64,000 bases of DNA from Aspidiotus rigidus (GCA_035079385.1 JAVHKY010000075.1:186001-250000), one strand, 5' to 3'. Counted from the first letter of the stretch, positions 20,346-32,536 are shown. The notes: generated from the sequence alone by a model not told the origin. Made by a program: numbers and translations.

Positions 20346-21420
20346 GTTTTGCCACACAGCGCCCGGCGCACGTCATTTTCCTTCAATTTACTCCCCAATA
20401 AAATACGTTCCACGTTAAAACCTCGTGCTGTCACCATAATATTGAGAGTCTTCAAGTATTAAATGTTAACACATACTCGTAGCCTCTGCCATACGTCTTG
20501 TATTAGAACTTTGATCTAATTAACATCTTTATTTTATTTGGAGAAGTGACATAAGGAATTGAAAAGTCCGTTTCTAAAGCAATTAATCACAATAACCGCG
20601 TTTAATTTCTGATACGATATTCATTTTTGCGATATTTTACTGAATGTAGTTACGTCAATTTACTTCAAGAAAGCCGCAATGGTATTCGGGCTACTAGGAC
20701 CTGTCGATGAAGTGTAGGCCTAGTAATTGAAGCAAAGGATACCTCTTGGTCTGGTCAAAGGATGCCTGACTGCGGTTTTGATAAGAAGAAATCGAAGACG
20801 CCGTGGTCAGGAGTGTTGCCGATTGATAGTTTCCTTGTGTAAGGAATAGCTAACAAGGTCCTGATCATGGATTGAAGGCTCGTAGACGGATAGTCTAATT
20901 CGTTCCTATTGAGTGAATTTCTTCGCCTTTCTATCATTATTGATAAGATTGTTATCATTTGATAGGTATTATTTTTGTGTGAAAATCTGGGAATTCTCGA
21001 GATTATTTGTACAGGTTTTTAGAGTTTCGGAACTCAATAGAAGATCTTTCGGGCTCCACATCTCGACGTATCTTTTAAGATAGAGATTCAGTATAAGAAA
21101 AGAAGATATAGATAGTTCTTTTGAGTGGCAGATATTGACAAAAGAATCTTCCTGGATCTGGAATTGAAATTGAAACAAATTACAGGATCTTTCAGGACGT
21201 ACGTTAGGACAAATATTTTCATTTGAGAGGATGTAGGTAAAAATATAGGAAACATTTCTGCCGCAAATATTTCTCACTGGATACCAATAACGGAACATTG
21301 AAATATCGTTCATAGAAGTAAATTAAATGGGCATACATTTAATCGCACGCCTCAAAAAACGAAATTGCCCGCCTATCGATAATACGCCAAAGAAACAAAA
21401 TTGACACGCCTAAGAAATGT
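20346..21420. other. No gene assigned
   Basis: Two minus-strand frames (20755-20958 and 20969-21313) lie nearly end to end, but have no recognisable motif and no matching splice sites. Otherwise unique AT-rich sequence. Confidence 0.3.
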
Positions 21421-21424
21421 ATTA

Positions 21425-21625
21425 CACGGATAAGAACGAAGTAAGTAGTGCACACATCCTCATATAAGTTGTGCACTCGAGATCCAAAACACTAGAAATC
21501 CTATAGAAACGACGAATACACCAAGTAAGTGGTGCACACATCTTGATACAAGTTGTGCACACAAAATCAAAACACTCAAAATCCATTGAAGAGGACAAAA
21601 ACACCACCATGTAAGTAGTGCACAT
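21425..21625 (+). repeat. 84-bp tandem repeat, about 2.3 copies
   Basis: GTAAGTAGTGCACACATC (about 21441), GTAAGTGGTGCACACATC (about 21525) and GTAAGTAGTGCACATAG (about 21609) are spaced by about 84 bp, each followed by an AAGTTGTGCAC half-unit in complete copies. The minus-strand open frame here translates the repeat. Confidence 0.7.
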
Positions 21626-22000
21626 AGAACATGCAGAACAGTATGCGATCCACATTCAATTCATTCAACTATAATATATCAAGTAAGTAAATCTGATACA
21701 TGAAGAAGAAACAGGAAAGAAGATGATGGAATGCTTTGGTTATTGACAAGTCAGCACAAGTCTCAAGGCAGCATTCCAAGTGGAGTTTTTTTTTTTTTTT
21801 TTTTCTTTTTCTTTACCATCACCATAATATTTCATAAAGACATTACAATATTGATACATATTAATGCAATTAACAAATATAAGTTTTCAAATAATTTACA
21901 ACGGCTAAGCCCAACCGCTTCTTGAATAAATCTGAGTTCAAGACTACGTGGTACCTGCCTTCATAATAACGAACGCCGAGAAGAGTCGAAATTAACATCC
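21626..22000. other. No gene; T-homopolymer
   Basis: It contains an uninterrupted T run at 21786-21803. No exon-like sequence is seen. Confidence 0.5.
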
Positions 22001-22002
22001 GC

Positions 22003-22592
22003 CTACCACTTGATATGTGCAGCGTTAAAAGTTTCCTGAAGATCGAAAGGAAGCTCCAAATGGGCCTGAAGATTAGACTCCATCAAGAACCTTGATTGCC
22101 AAAAAGGGCCTGCGAAAAGGAAGAGTGGAATTGGCAAATCACGGGAAGGATTAGAAGTGCGAATATTGTCAAAACGGCGAACTCTTGAATACAAGTCAAT
22201 AATGAAACGCCCGCGGCTATTGCATTGATCCATATAACTACCGCGCATCCCCTTGGCATCATACTTCTGCCGAATCGTATTATTTTGACGACGAACCTCA
22301 GTATTTGACCAACCAGTGAAGATCTTACGACAATGCTCGAAATCCAATGCATTAACCAACTGACTCGACTGACTCCTCCAGGGTGGAACAACTGGAAAAA
22401 CACCTCCATCAACAGTCATACCTCACTCATAAGGAGTTTGAGGTTTATTATGGGGAGGCAGTCTCTACTGTCAAGCCCATCCTGGCTGGAGTTCCTCACA
22501 ATAAATGCAGCAAAATCATCTTCTTTTGAAATGCGGGTCGTGTGCCAGTCCTGGCGTGCATTTATGGCGTTTGTCAAAGTTTCAACGTCGTG
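22003..22592 (-). pseudogene. Second broken coding segment of unknown family
   Basis: The minus frame 22419-22003 encodes 138 residues of balanced composition (NALDFEHCRKIFTGWSNTEV, GRFIIDLYSRVRRFD, ESNLQAHLELPFDLQETF). Directly upstream, in another frame, 22592-22416 reads HDVETLTNAINARQDWHTTR and FAAFIVRNSSQDGLDSRDC. It ends at a TGA that overlaps the downstream ATG (ATGA, 22419-22416). The upstream frame is itself closed by a TGA at 22595-22593. The pieces look like one gene broken by a frameshift and a stop, or two overlapping genes. No family is recognised. A mobile-element or endogenous viral protein is possible because host-like introns are absent. Confidence 0.4.
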
Positions 22593-22649
22593 TCAGTTTT
22601 TTTCTATGGCGGGAGGGGAACTGGCGGTCAATATAATTTCATAAGGCGT

Positions 22650-25390
22650 GCACTTATATATTTCCCAATTAAATGACAAGGAATGAGGAAGTTTTAAAAG
22701 TAATCCTAAGGTTTCTCATCAAATGATACAACTCTAGACTCGACTCTAGAGAAAGCTGAAATTATTTTCCTCTTATAGGTGAATCTCCTGACTACCGAGA
22801 TTTCCAAACTTCTGACCTACTTTCCAAATACCCAACTTTTTTCAAACTTGCAAACTTTTTCAAACCTGAAAACACCTCAAATTAAAAACAAGATTTTTCT
22901 ACCCCTGAGTAATAGACTAGAATTTGGCTCGAGCTTCTGTGAAACATAATGGTTACCCCGTACAAATGAAAATTCAAATGAAGAGCGCAATTGTTTGAGA
23001 AGGAGAAACGAAGGAAGAAAAGAAGATGAGAAAGTTAGTCTCGAAGCTGTCAATTCTAGAAATCATTAGGAGAGAAAATTGTGCTGACGCGTACGTTTTG
23101 TTTTGAATAAAATGTATAATATGTCGAGTATGTGAACTCATAGGAATTCATCAATATGAATGATTCTTACGATGAAATCGCAAGTACGTCAACTTTGCGG
23201 AAAAAGAGAGTGTTACAGAAGTCGTGAGACGCTAACACTTCAAGTTTTGCATCACTGATTTGTCACGCTGTCAACACGACTTCAGCAATGATTTAGGTTT
23301 ACGTCGTACAACAGCAGTCAGAAAAGAAAAAAACTTTCTGAATTAATGTTTCTTGACGTTTCAAATATTTGTTCCGGGAATCGCACAGGAAGTATTAAAT
23401 TATGAGTCTTAAGATCGCGGGGAGATTTTTCAAAGACGACGAGTTCGAAGTAAATCGATTCGTCTTTTTGATGGATAGTAGTATTACAACCTTGTTTTAT
23501 CGACAAGACCAATTCAAAGATCCTTCTAGCTCTTACCACCCTAATGAGTGCAAATATTCCTTTTTCAGTGCATTTCTGTAATATGTCTCGATTTTTTAGT
23601 CGTGATGCTCATTTCATCATAATAAATGACAGGTATTCATATTAAAAATAGTAAGTGTTATTCATAAGATTCTCGATGCATATAGTAGCAAAGTGACGGA
23701 CGTTAATTACAAATAAGTCGGAGAAAAAAATTGCTTTGATGACACCATAAGGCTCAAGGATAAATCCAGGGTGTCGATCAGAACGAGGGCTGGAGACTTA
23801 TCCAAGTCTTTTCTGGAAAAATTTTCCCCACTCATCTCATCTTAAAATTCAGCAGGGGACCACTTCTATCACAACAATTTTCCTTATCATATTTTGTAAT
23901 CCAGCTCATGGAAAAATTGCGATTTTAAGATACTTTCCATGCAGGGTCATTGGGATGAAGTCCTGGGAATTCCGGATTTCCAGGCCTACTTCAAAAAATG
24001 GAGGACTTTTCTGTTGATTTGAGATTTTCGAGGGCCGCTCGACGTTTCAAAATATGATGGTAGTGATTGAAAACGAATCGTATCTTTCTGATTGATTACT
24101 TTTGTCAGTCCACGTTGTCATACTCATAGAAATATATTAGTCAATTTTTTGGAGAAAGTTTTTATACACGACAGAACGCGACTAATTTTTTGCAGAAGAT
24201 GAAAGTATGCGAATAGCGACGTTTCACAGGACTGTCACAGAAGTAAGCTGAAGGCGGTTTTCCTCTGGGTGTACGAGGGAAACAAATCCACTAGCGGTTG
24301 CGTTTGAAGAAGTGCTCCGCAGATCAAAACTTATTAAAATTTTGTTGGAGCAAGGCTTCGTTCATGATCTTATACATCATGATTAGGAATTGTAAAGTTC
24401 GTTCGCGCCAATACATCTAAATTCTATAATAATCGGTACGATATGATTCTTTATTGAAGAATAAGATTGGAAAATGAGAAACCGCAGAGGGTAGAACGTA
24501 TCATATTATACCTCAAATTAATTTGAATCCGATTCAATTCACTTCGTATTCCTTCAGACCGGCCTATGTTTCCGTCTAACTTTCATATTCCTCGTCCTAT
24601 ATTTACTAGAAGAGGGATTTTATAGCTATTGAGGAGAGCGAAAGAAATGAAAAGATGTTATTTTCAATACACTCACAATGGACACTTGGATGAGGTTCGA
24701 TATGATCTTATCATTTTCTAGCTTTGACTCGCGCGTGCATTCTTGATTGGAAATCGAAAACAACTGTGACGTTTTCAATTCCAAATTGCGGTACTCCCAA
24801 ATGACCCACGACCTCGTCCTTAAATGGAAAATACTTTTTATCGTTTACTCGAATCTTATTTAATCGTTTATCCATTCATTCAGTCTCTCGATCACAATGT
24901 AACGAACGATGCCGCCCGACCAAAATCTAATTAATAGAAGTCGTCCTAAAATGGAACGCCTTGTTTTTTTTTTTCGCAGATAACGTTCTATGGGTACAAA
25001 ATTTAACACGTGTTGTATACTAGAGAATTACGCGGCAGTTACCTTGAATAAATGCCGTTCTTTTAATTATGATCATTTATTTAAAGAACCTGGTTTCGCA
25101 AATTAGAAAAATAATGCACCGAGAGAACGATTTGGCTGTTGGTCTCGGTATCATAAAAGAGTAGGGAACGTGGGACGAGTAATAAAGCATCAACATCAAG
25201 ATTTGATTACACATATATGTACCCTAATCTCCTGCGCTATCTGGTGCACTATTGTAACGTAGTTGAATATTACTTCCTCGATGATACATTCTTGATATAG
25301 ATCAACTCGATCTAAGCTCAATTGCTCCGAATCTAATCAACGTTAAATTGAGAATATGGAATGTAGATGGTGAAACTATGCTCGTCATTT
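22650..25390. other. Long unique stretch; no gene assigned
   Basis: About 2.7 kb of AT-rich, non-repetitive sequence. The longest frame (23318-23539, minus) has no recognised motif. I saw no series of splice-compatible exons, no tandem repeat and no inverted repeat. Confidence 0.4.
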
Positions 25391-25930
25391 TGCAATGTTT
25401 TTCGATACAAGACGAAGAATACAACGACCTCAAAGGCTGAGTAACTCAACCTTGACAAACGAAGTTATTCACCTGACTGTAACCATATGCCAAAAAAGCC
25501 GGACGAAAAATTACAAGACAAAATTGATAAACTATGACTATAAGAAGCAGAGGTGTGGACTAAGGGGGGAAGGGGAAGAGAATAAGAATTGAATCTCTCC
25601 CTCCCCTTCACCTCTCCTCCTCTCTTTTTCTCTCTCTAGAAGAAAATTGTTGTTAATTTTAATACAATTTCGAATCTCACACATGTGATTTCATCAAGTA
25701 AATAAATCCAGTCGGTGGTTTACAGAAAAGCTGTTTTTTGGGACATTTATCCATCATAATTGTGAAGGTCGGTAACAAAACTCGAACTTGACAGAGCGGT
25801 CGCGCTAGTATCGCTACATGTATAATATGTGTAATAGTGGTAATTGGCAGGATAGTAGTTGTGTGTCAAGAAGATGAAGATGCGATATACAATCTACTCG
25901 TTCGTGTAGTGCGGTTTGTATGTTGTAGAG
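25391..25930. other. No gene; pyrimidine-rich tract
   Basis: A C/T-rich tract (about 25591-25640) follows a short plus frame. No protein motif recognised. Confidence 0.35.
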
Positions 25931-25965
25931 CAGCGGGTCTTCAACCGGGGTGCCGCGAGATTTCG
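25931..25965 (+). mobile_element. hAT-type terminal motif fragment
   Basis: CAGCGGGTCTTCAACCGGGG followed by TGCCGCGAGATTT closely resembles the terminal inverted repeat of many hAT (Charlie-like) elements (CAG.GGT..TCAACC.GGG..CCGCG). No matching opposite end or 8-bp duplication was found nearby, so only one end, or a chance match, is present. Confidence 0.35.
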
Positions 25966-26463
25966 GAAAAAATTTTAAAAATCGAAAAACTGGCACCGGA
26001 GATGTATTAAACGTGAAATATGAAATCAAGAAAACAGCCAATAGTTTGAGTTATAAGTTCTGAAAGAGCTTGAGGATTGTTATTCCTTGCGCCCGAGGGT
26101 TACGAGAAGATATCTAGATAATTTTTGGCAGGATAGTATCGAGATCTTGGATCTCCTATTCGCAAAATACGGTGCGGTGGCGCAGTCGCTGCAGATGACA
26201 ATTATCAAAAGCTGGACGAGAAGATCGCGTATTTTTCATCATAAGAACATACAAACATGAAATCGGTTCTATATCGAAGTTTTATCAAGAAGTTCAGAGA
26301 ATAAAAATTGTAGGTAGCTGTTAAAATCTGATTTCCAGTAAGCCCAATTTTGAACTTTTTGCAAAACTTTCTTCTTCACACACCTTCTTGTCACAATCCA
26401 CCAATCAGAGAGCACACCCCAGATAGCGCATCACTGAATGATTTTGTGAATAAGGCTTTCAGC

Positions 26464-26550
26464 GTTGTGCGGATTGCATATTTTATCAAGTCTCGCTAGA
26501 CGACAAACAACGACTTCAAATTGATTTATCTCGATAATTTCGTGTGTTAG
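26464..26550 (+). repeat. Inverted partial copy of the exon-like segment at 26733-26797
   Basis: GTTGTGCGGATTGCATATTT, TATCAAGTCTCGC and TTTATCTCGATAATTTCGTG match the minus strand of 26733-26797 (GTTGTGCGGGTTGCATATTT, TATCAAATCTCGC, TTTATCTCGATAATTATGTG). The plus copy has an extra segment in the middle and in-frame stops. Confidence 0.6.
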
Positions 26551-26732
26551 TATTGATTAAATAGAAACATTATGAGCCTTTTTTTGAATTTTTCCCCTTC
26601 AATATTGAATTTTGAAAATTTTATCAATATTTGTTTGCTTTTCATAAAAACGGTGCTAGTGGTTCAAAATAAAATACAGCGCTAGAAATTGTCCACTTTT
26701 ATTCAATTCCACTACGTTTTTCAAAAACTCAC

Positions 26733-27011
26733 ACATAATTATCGAGATAAATTAATCCTCCGGCGAGATTTGATAAAATATGCAACCCGCACAACAATAA
26801 AATCCTTATAAGTTCAAAAGTATTGTGCTTCAATATCACGTCAAGCTTCCATACATTACCACCGGCAATGAATCTTTCACTGTGAAGTCCGAATAAGACT
26901 ACTGCAAAAAAACATAACCAAATATCTGATTCAAACGATACAGTCATAATTATTCTCGACCACTTTTCATCCTTTGGATCAGTTCTACTAATGAGCAAAA
27001 TCAGCAAAACT
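26733..27011 (-). CDS. Possible internal exon of a membrane protein (uncertain)
   Basis: A minus-strand open frame is bounded by an acceptor-like TTAATTTTTTAG at its start and a donor-like GTGAGT at its end. It encodes SRTDPKDEKWSRIIMTVSFE, a hydrophobic stretch IWLCFFAVVLFGLH, a polar loop RFIAGGNVWKLDVILKHNTF, and a second hydrophobic stretch ELIRILLLCGLHILSNLAGG. Two membrane segments are therefore likely if it is translated. No neighbouring exons could be joined with confidence and I do not recognise the family. It could be an isolated exon of a large gene or chance. Confidence 0.25.
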
Positions 27012-27426
27012 CTAAAAAATTAACCAATAAAGGTATTTGAAGCAATGCAACTGGACTTCGGAGACAGCTGTACTCTCAAACGTCCCTCCTGATTTAAGGA
27101 ATAAAGTACGATACGAAGAAACTTCGATTGGCTCTCGAGGGTTTCTTTCTTGCAGAGTAAAGAACGTTAGGTTAGGTCAAGAACTATCGGACCTACACGT
27201 ATGAGGTGATCCCAAAATCATCCCGCCACGAAGGTCTTTAGAGAGATTTAAAAGAATTCTTCGTTTCTTTTATAATCTATTTCCTATTTCGTTCCTAACT
27301 GTTGGAAAAGATGGAAAGATCAAATGAGGTAGTAGCGAAAGCACACTGGAGCTTTTGATATCAAGTCAAAAAACCTAAATACGAGTCATACGTCCGCGCT
27401 CATTAATTTACAGTAAAATTCCATTC

Positions 27427-27467
<41 letters not shown>

Positions 27468-28480
27468 AGAGAGGTAGAAAAATTTTGTTGTAACGAATCT
27501 TCAAGATCACTAGGATCTGAGAATGAGCCATTCGTTGGGTCAAACGATTTCAAGAAAACGGAATCATCGTCATAAAGATTCGTACTTCGAGGACGCGGAA
27601 TTACGAAATCACGAACGTTTCTTAACGTCGTGACTATTTTGAAAATCGGAATATGTTTATACTCACGCCTCATTCATACTCCTACAAATCCCCCATATTC
27701 ATCTACCGGACAGCTACAGGTGACGACTGGAAGAATACGAATTCCATGAATTCCTGAACGTGAGTCATAATAATGAAAATTGTACACGAGATAGGGAAAC
27801 TGTAGCTTACCATAATCTGTGAAGTGTAGCTTGTATTTGTTGAAATCTTCATTCTTGAGAGTGCGAGTACACAACAATAAATACTCACAAATTATATTGA
27901 TAAAAATAAACAAACAATAGGTACTTACCAAAATTGTCAACGTATACAAAGATCAGTTCTCCATTTCATGCAACATTATTCTCAATTAACCGGCGACGAC
28001 AAGTAATTTCAAATACGATATTCGTTTTAAGCAATTCAAAATTACACAATCTCCGCACACATAAAAATTTATAGATATCGGAATCCTTTATTTACAGAAA
28101 ACAATTTTCGGCATATGAGATGATAAAACCGGGATGACGAGGGATTTGACGACAAAACAATCAGGAAAATACTGGTCTGCTTTTACCACACGCGAAAAAA
28201 AAACGAAATTAAAATATTATTATGAATTTAACGCGACACTTCAAGTACAGTTCAGATCACTGTCATTCCTTAAATATGCGGATGACACATTCCCACATTT
28301 TCCAGACGGACAGAAAAAAATGTGAGATGCGTTTGAGTCACTTTGAGTACGAATGATAAAACGTTGAGCAGCAGCTGCAGTGCCTGAAATGCAGTTACAA
28401 GCGTACAAGCGTGCGCAGAGCAATGCACCATCACACTCCACTCCATTCCGCTCCGCTCTACGCCATTCCAGCTCCAGCAA
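27012..28480. other. No gene assigned; possible exon-like pieces
   Basis: A minus-strand frame around 27484-27634 (RSTNLYDDDSVFLKSFDPTN, SDPSDLEDSLQQNF) is preceded by an acceptor-like TTTTCAAAATAG. Another around 27674-27900 (RTLKNEDFNKYKLHFTDYG) ends at a GTAAGC donor. They may be exons, but I could not connect them into a gene. Confidence 0.25.
27432..27466. repeat. (GA)n microsatellite
   Basis: An uninterrupted GA dinucleotide run of about 16 units, followed by a short degenerate tail. Confidence 0.9.
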
Positions 28481-28490
28481 TGTTGCTCTG

Positions 28491-28617
28491 CCATACAAAC
28501 TTGAATTAACGTGTATGCATATAATGAATACGAGAAAAAGAGGCTATATCATGTTTACCCATAACCTCTTTTCCTCGTATTCATTATTTGCATATACGTC
28601 AATTCAACTATGTACGG
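28491..28617. repeat. Hairpin-forming inverted repeat 1
   Basis: The left arm (CCATACAAACTTGAATTAAC, then GTATGCATATAATGAATACG, ending AGAAAAAGAGG) pairs with 28560-28617 (CCTCTTTTCCTCGTATTCAT, TATTTGCATATACGTCAATT). Arms are about 55 bp with a loop of about 12 bp. Confidence 0.7.
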
Positions 28618-28635
28618 TAGTGCTGCAGTGCTCTG

Positions 28636-28770
28636 CCATACAAAGTAGAATGGACGTATCTGCATACTTACAATCTGCAGAAAAGAGATCTTTCAAGGGT
28701 TCAACACTGGGAGAAATACCCTTTTTTGCTGATCGTCAATATGCAGATACGTCTATTCTATTTTGTATGG
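28636..28770. repeat. Hairpin-forming inverted repeat 2, related to repeat 1
   Basis: The left arm 28636-28671 (CCATACAAAGTAGAATGGAC, GTATCTGCATA) pairs with 28736-28770 (TATGCAGATACGTCTATTCT, ATTTTGTATGG). Both hairpins start with CTCTGCCATACAAA, so they are related and in tandem. The loop is about 64 bp. Confidence 0.7.
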
Positions 28771-31184
28771 TAAATAAGCTGCTCTTTCATTTTGGTCGTG
28801 GTAACGTGGTTTCATTTTAATATTTAGGCTGTAGGTACTCCATCCACATACTTTACTCAGTGTTTGAACGCTGCATACCAGACTGCTAATCTAAACGGTT
28901 AGAAAGAAAGAAGTCAGTGTGTCTACTTCCTATTTTTCTGCTTACATCCTTTCCTTCGATCTCAATCTCAATCTGCCTTGAGAAAAAAAAAATGTCAAAA
29001 TTAACCAGTTCACTTCTCTTCTGGTCATTTTGACTCACTCTTTCAGTTAGTTTGACTGTCTCCATCAATCAGTTTGACTGTAAAATCTAGTCATTTGCGT
29101 TTGCCTAAGAAGTCAGTCAAAACTGACCTAAAAAGGCTAGAACGGAATCAAAGTCACTAAAACGAGTGAACTGGTTGACTTCGACTATCTTTTCAGTCAA
29201 TGCGACGATTATTCTTCCTCTCCATGTGTTAGGAACATGGACTATAGTTAAACCAGGGTAAATAATAAGGTTATTCTAGACTAATGACTGAAAATAATAA
29301 TCCTGTCTTGGCGATCTTTAATTTACAAGCTCAGCTGCGTTCATCTCACGGTCGAAACTTTGAGTCGATATATTTATAAGAAAAAGAAGCCAATAGCCAC
29401 GGATCGACGTAAAAGCTCAATTCCCCGAGAATTCAGAAAATTATCGGTCAAAACTAAAGTTTAACTCAAGTCCTTAACGCTTTGCAATCTGCTTTCACCC
29501 CAGTCCCATTGTTGTTTCATTTTTCATCAGTCCACTAATATGGTCGTAACTTCGGTCTGTCTATAATTGTAAAATACGTCCTCTACTTCTGTCTATCTTT
29601 CTCTCATAAATATTACTAATAATTCATTTAAGATAATTTAAGATCTGTATAACTATACATATAGCTAGAAGGGATGGAAATAGCTGGGCGGTAAAAATAA
29701 CTTTTTGGTTTTTAAAACAGAAAAAAAGAAATAAGGGAAGAAAAAACGCAAGATGACTAGAAGAAATTACATCACTGCTAACCCATACAATGTATCACCG
29801 AGTGGCTCAGTGCAAACCAGAGTGGAAGAAATTGAGCCCGGTTTTGCCCATATTTCTAATCGCCGTCGACGAATGCCGAATACTGTGTACAGTAGCTTCA
29901 GAAATTAAATATTTGTGAAAGCCAATAATAATATAAATATCTAATAGGATCTACATAAAGATGGCGGGCGAGATGATCTCGTTTTGTATGTTCGTTTTAC
30001 AAGTGATGAGGAAAATGAAGATTAAAAACAATAACTGGGGAAGTCCTCTCCCACAAGTGAGGCTCCAATCTTTTGTAGATCTGACTTCATTCAAATGTGC
30101 CATACGCTTGAGCAGACATAGAGGTAATTTCACCAAAAATGATACTCATTATTCAGTAAACACGTTTTTTTTTTTTAAACAATAATTATTTATTACATTG
30201 AAACACAATTGTGAAGACGTAAAGGTCATACGAAATATCCTGCGATGAAGAGTTCAACCCAAGACCTAACGAGTGTCATCATTGAAGGCTAACCGCATGA
30301 ATTTTGATAACAACTATTATTCCATTAATCTAGTAAATAGATAGTGGTTTTTTGTTCATTATTCGAGGATTGTCATTATTTATACAATTCAGAGTTCAAC
30401 ATTTCTTCAAAAGCCAGGGAATGTCCTAGGGAAAAATTTTTTACGAACTCTCAAACTACTTCCTACGAAGAAGTTGACTATTTACCGATCTGTCCAATCG
30501 TACTTCGCAAGCCTAGGTATCTTTTTCTTACTCTAGGAGCCGTAATTTATAACAATATTTGTGAAAACTAGAATGGACTTATTCAATAATACCTAGATAC
30601 TTTGAATTCAATACGATCCTAGTCGATTTCAGTGCTATCCTACCTAGTCTATTAGATTGAAACGCAACATGTTCGTTGTATAAAATTAAAGTTTCATTGA
30701 AAACGAAATTAAGGTACAGGATAAAGACAGTGATACAGGGCGAAGTAAATAGTTAATCTTCACCTCTAAAATCGAAGTATTTCCGGAGCTGAGCAATGAT
30801 GACATTGTTCTCAATTGGAACAGTTGAATTCGTATCACAATAAATTACAATTAGATGTCAACTTATCTTAAAATATATTGCCACTATACCTACAAAACCA
30901 TAAATACCGGTATTCGATCATAACGATCTAGTAAGGTAACCATTAACAAATTAATCAACAGCGAATCACGATAGAAAACTTACGATGGGAAAAGAAAAAG
31001 AAAAACTGAGTATCGTAAGTTCATATTATAACAATATAACAGCTCTAAACCAATATAATTTTAAGAACAACAGAAAAAAAAGAAAAAATAGATCGAGATC
31101 AGTTTGGCGCAAGTTACAAACGAGTGCATAACCGAAAAAGTGCCCACAACTTGTAACGAATCTATTCTCATATGAACGACTCTC
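28771..31184. other. No gene assigned
   Basis: Unique AT-rich DNA. A cluster of short CAGTTTGACTG/AGTCAAA words lies at 29030-29230. AAGATGGCGGGC at 29956-29967 resembles a YY1 site around a short ATG frame of unknown meaning. A T run ends near 30177. None of the short frames matches a family I know. Confidence 0.35.
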
Positions 31185-32183
31185 CTATTTGTTCTCTGTT
31201 GGCATTGTTTTCAAGGATTGTTGGTACCTGGAAAAATATGATAATATTAGTTCCTGAATAGATGCAGGACTATCATAGGAAAATGACTAATCGACACAAA
31301 AATGAGAACTCGACCAATGTGCGACTTTAATATACTTTCCCGAAGCGATTTGGTCAACAAATGACTGAGAATTCGAGGAAATTTCAAACGGAAAATCATT
31401 TCAACTAGGGAATCAATAAAACTAAACAACAATTTCATAAAGTAATGGGATTTCGAAAACGTGGTACTTTGAAAATTGCATGGTCTCATCCCATCGTTTT
31501 CTAGACTATTGCGAAGTGTGAAACAGGAAGATGAATTTTGCGAGCAAGTCATGATCGTCTTCGACAACATATAGCAAATTATGAAGTTCTGAACGCACTC
31601 CACGATATTCGAAGTTGTCTCACATTGGTATGCATTACAGCAATCACGATATTTTTATCCTTCATTTAAACTTACTGAACAGCTCTTCCCAACTGGTAAA
31701 GATTGGTGATAGCGACAAAGATATTGACGCTAAATAAACTCCAATTTTTGGGAGTAATAACTAAGGAGTACCGGGACCAAATGACACCCGTGGCCGCCAA
31801 TGCAGATGATTGAGCCATACTTAGTTTCTCTGCAGGTCTTGTCAAGTCACCAATACCGGCAATAACCAATCCCTTGAAGAAGAAAAGAAATAAATACGCT
31901 CGCTTACAGAAGTAATAAAATGAAGAATTTAGAATATATGTAAATACGTTACCCATTTGAAGATTGGTGCCCAGAAGAAAACAGTCTTCGGTCCTAGAAA
32001 AGATATAATGGTTTAACCGATACAATTGAACAACACATGTTTATTTCGGAAGATATTTACGAAAATATTATCTGCGTCCATAATAATTTCCACTTTACCT
32101 GCAGGATGTTGCCATAGAGGTAGCATAGCATTGGGAACTACTTTGTCACCCAATGAAATGGCTGCTTTGTAGATTAAAGACAT
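31185..32183 (-). CDS. MPC2: Mitochondrial pyruvate carrier 2
   Basis: MPC2 pairs with MPC1 in the mitochondrial inner membrane to import pyruvate into the matrix. Four coding exons on the minus strand join in phase: 32183-32099, 31993-31953, 31872-31676 and 31227-31185, giving 121 residues (human MPC2 has 127). Diagnostic stretches are LPLWQHPAGPKTVFFWAPIF (residues about 21-40), IGDLTRPAEKLSMAQSSALA, TGVIWSRYSLVITPKNWSLF and a C-terminal RAVQYQQSLK. These follow the human protein closely, including the RPAEKLS.AQS and IWSRYSLVI.PKNWSLF motifs. An intron retained after exon 3 would end the protein at AVQ-stop, but the CA|GTAAGT donor and the TTTTTCCAG acceptor before exon 4 favour splicing. 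The start codon lies 354 bp from that of PPIL3 on the opposite strand. Confidence 0.95.
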
Positions 32184-32536
32184 TTTTCATGAATAATTCT
32201 AGTAATTTCAAGAATGATTTGCCAAATAAAATAAATAAATAAGTTTGGTGAAGGTTAAGGACACAAAGACTTAAAAAGCGATAAATAACCTCAATGCAAC
32301 CACATCACATTCAAGGCGAAGGTTTCTATCTTATCAGTTGAGAGTCTCGCGAAACAGTCGCTTGTAGCGGATTTTCTCTGAACCACCACGCTTTCCATCA
32401 CCAGTTATCATTATCATTTCGAAATTCGAAATTATTGCGAGAATAAAAAATTTTAACCGCTTCTTTTCCATTTCCACTTCATATTTTCATTGGGAAATCA
32501 ACTTTTGCAGTGCAAATTATCGATTAAGAATTAGCT
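32184..32536. promoter_or_regulatory. Shared intergenic promoter region of MPC2 and PPIL3
   Basis: Only 353 bp separate the divergent start codons, so both 5' UTRs and core promoters must lie here unless upstream non-coding exons exist. I see no clear TATA box. A shared, bidirectional promoter is inferred from geometry alone. Confidence 0.55.

Noticed and set aside
21425..21625. Regularly spaced GTGCAC repeats considered as a CRISPR-like array
   Set aside because: Units are contiguous tandem copies without unique spacers, and the genome is animal.
29795..29830. CCGAGTGGCTCAG, reminiscent of a tRNA D-arm
   Set aside because: No B-box (GGTTCGAATCC-like) or acceptor pairing follows at the right distance.
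29961..30185. A 74-codon frame starting in AAGATGGCGGGC
   Set aside because: The context resembles a YY1 site, but the protein has no recognised motif, runs into a T tract and lacks supporting exons.
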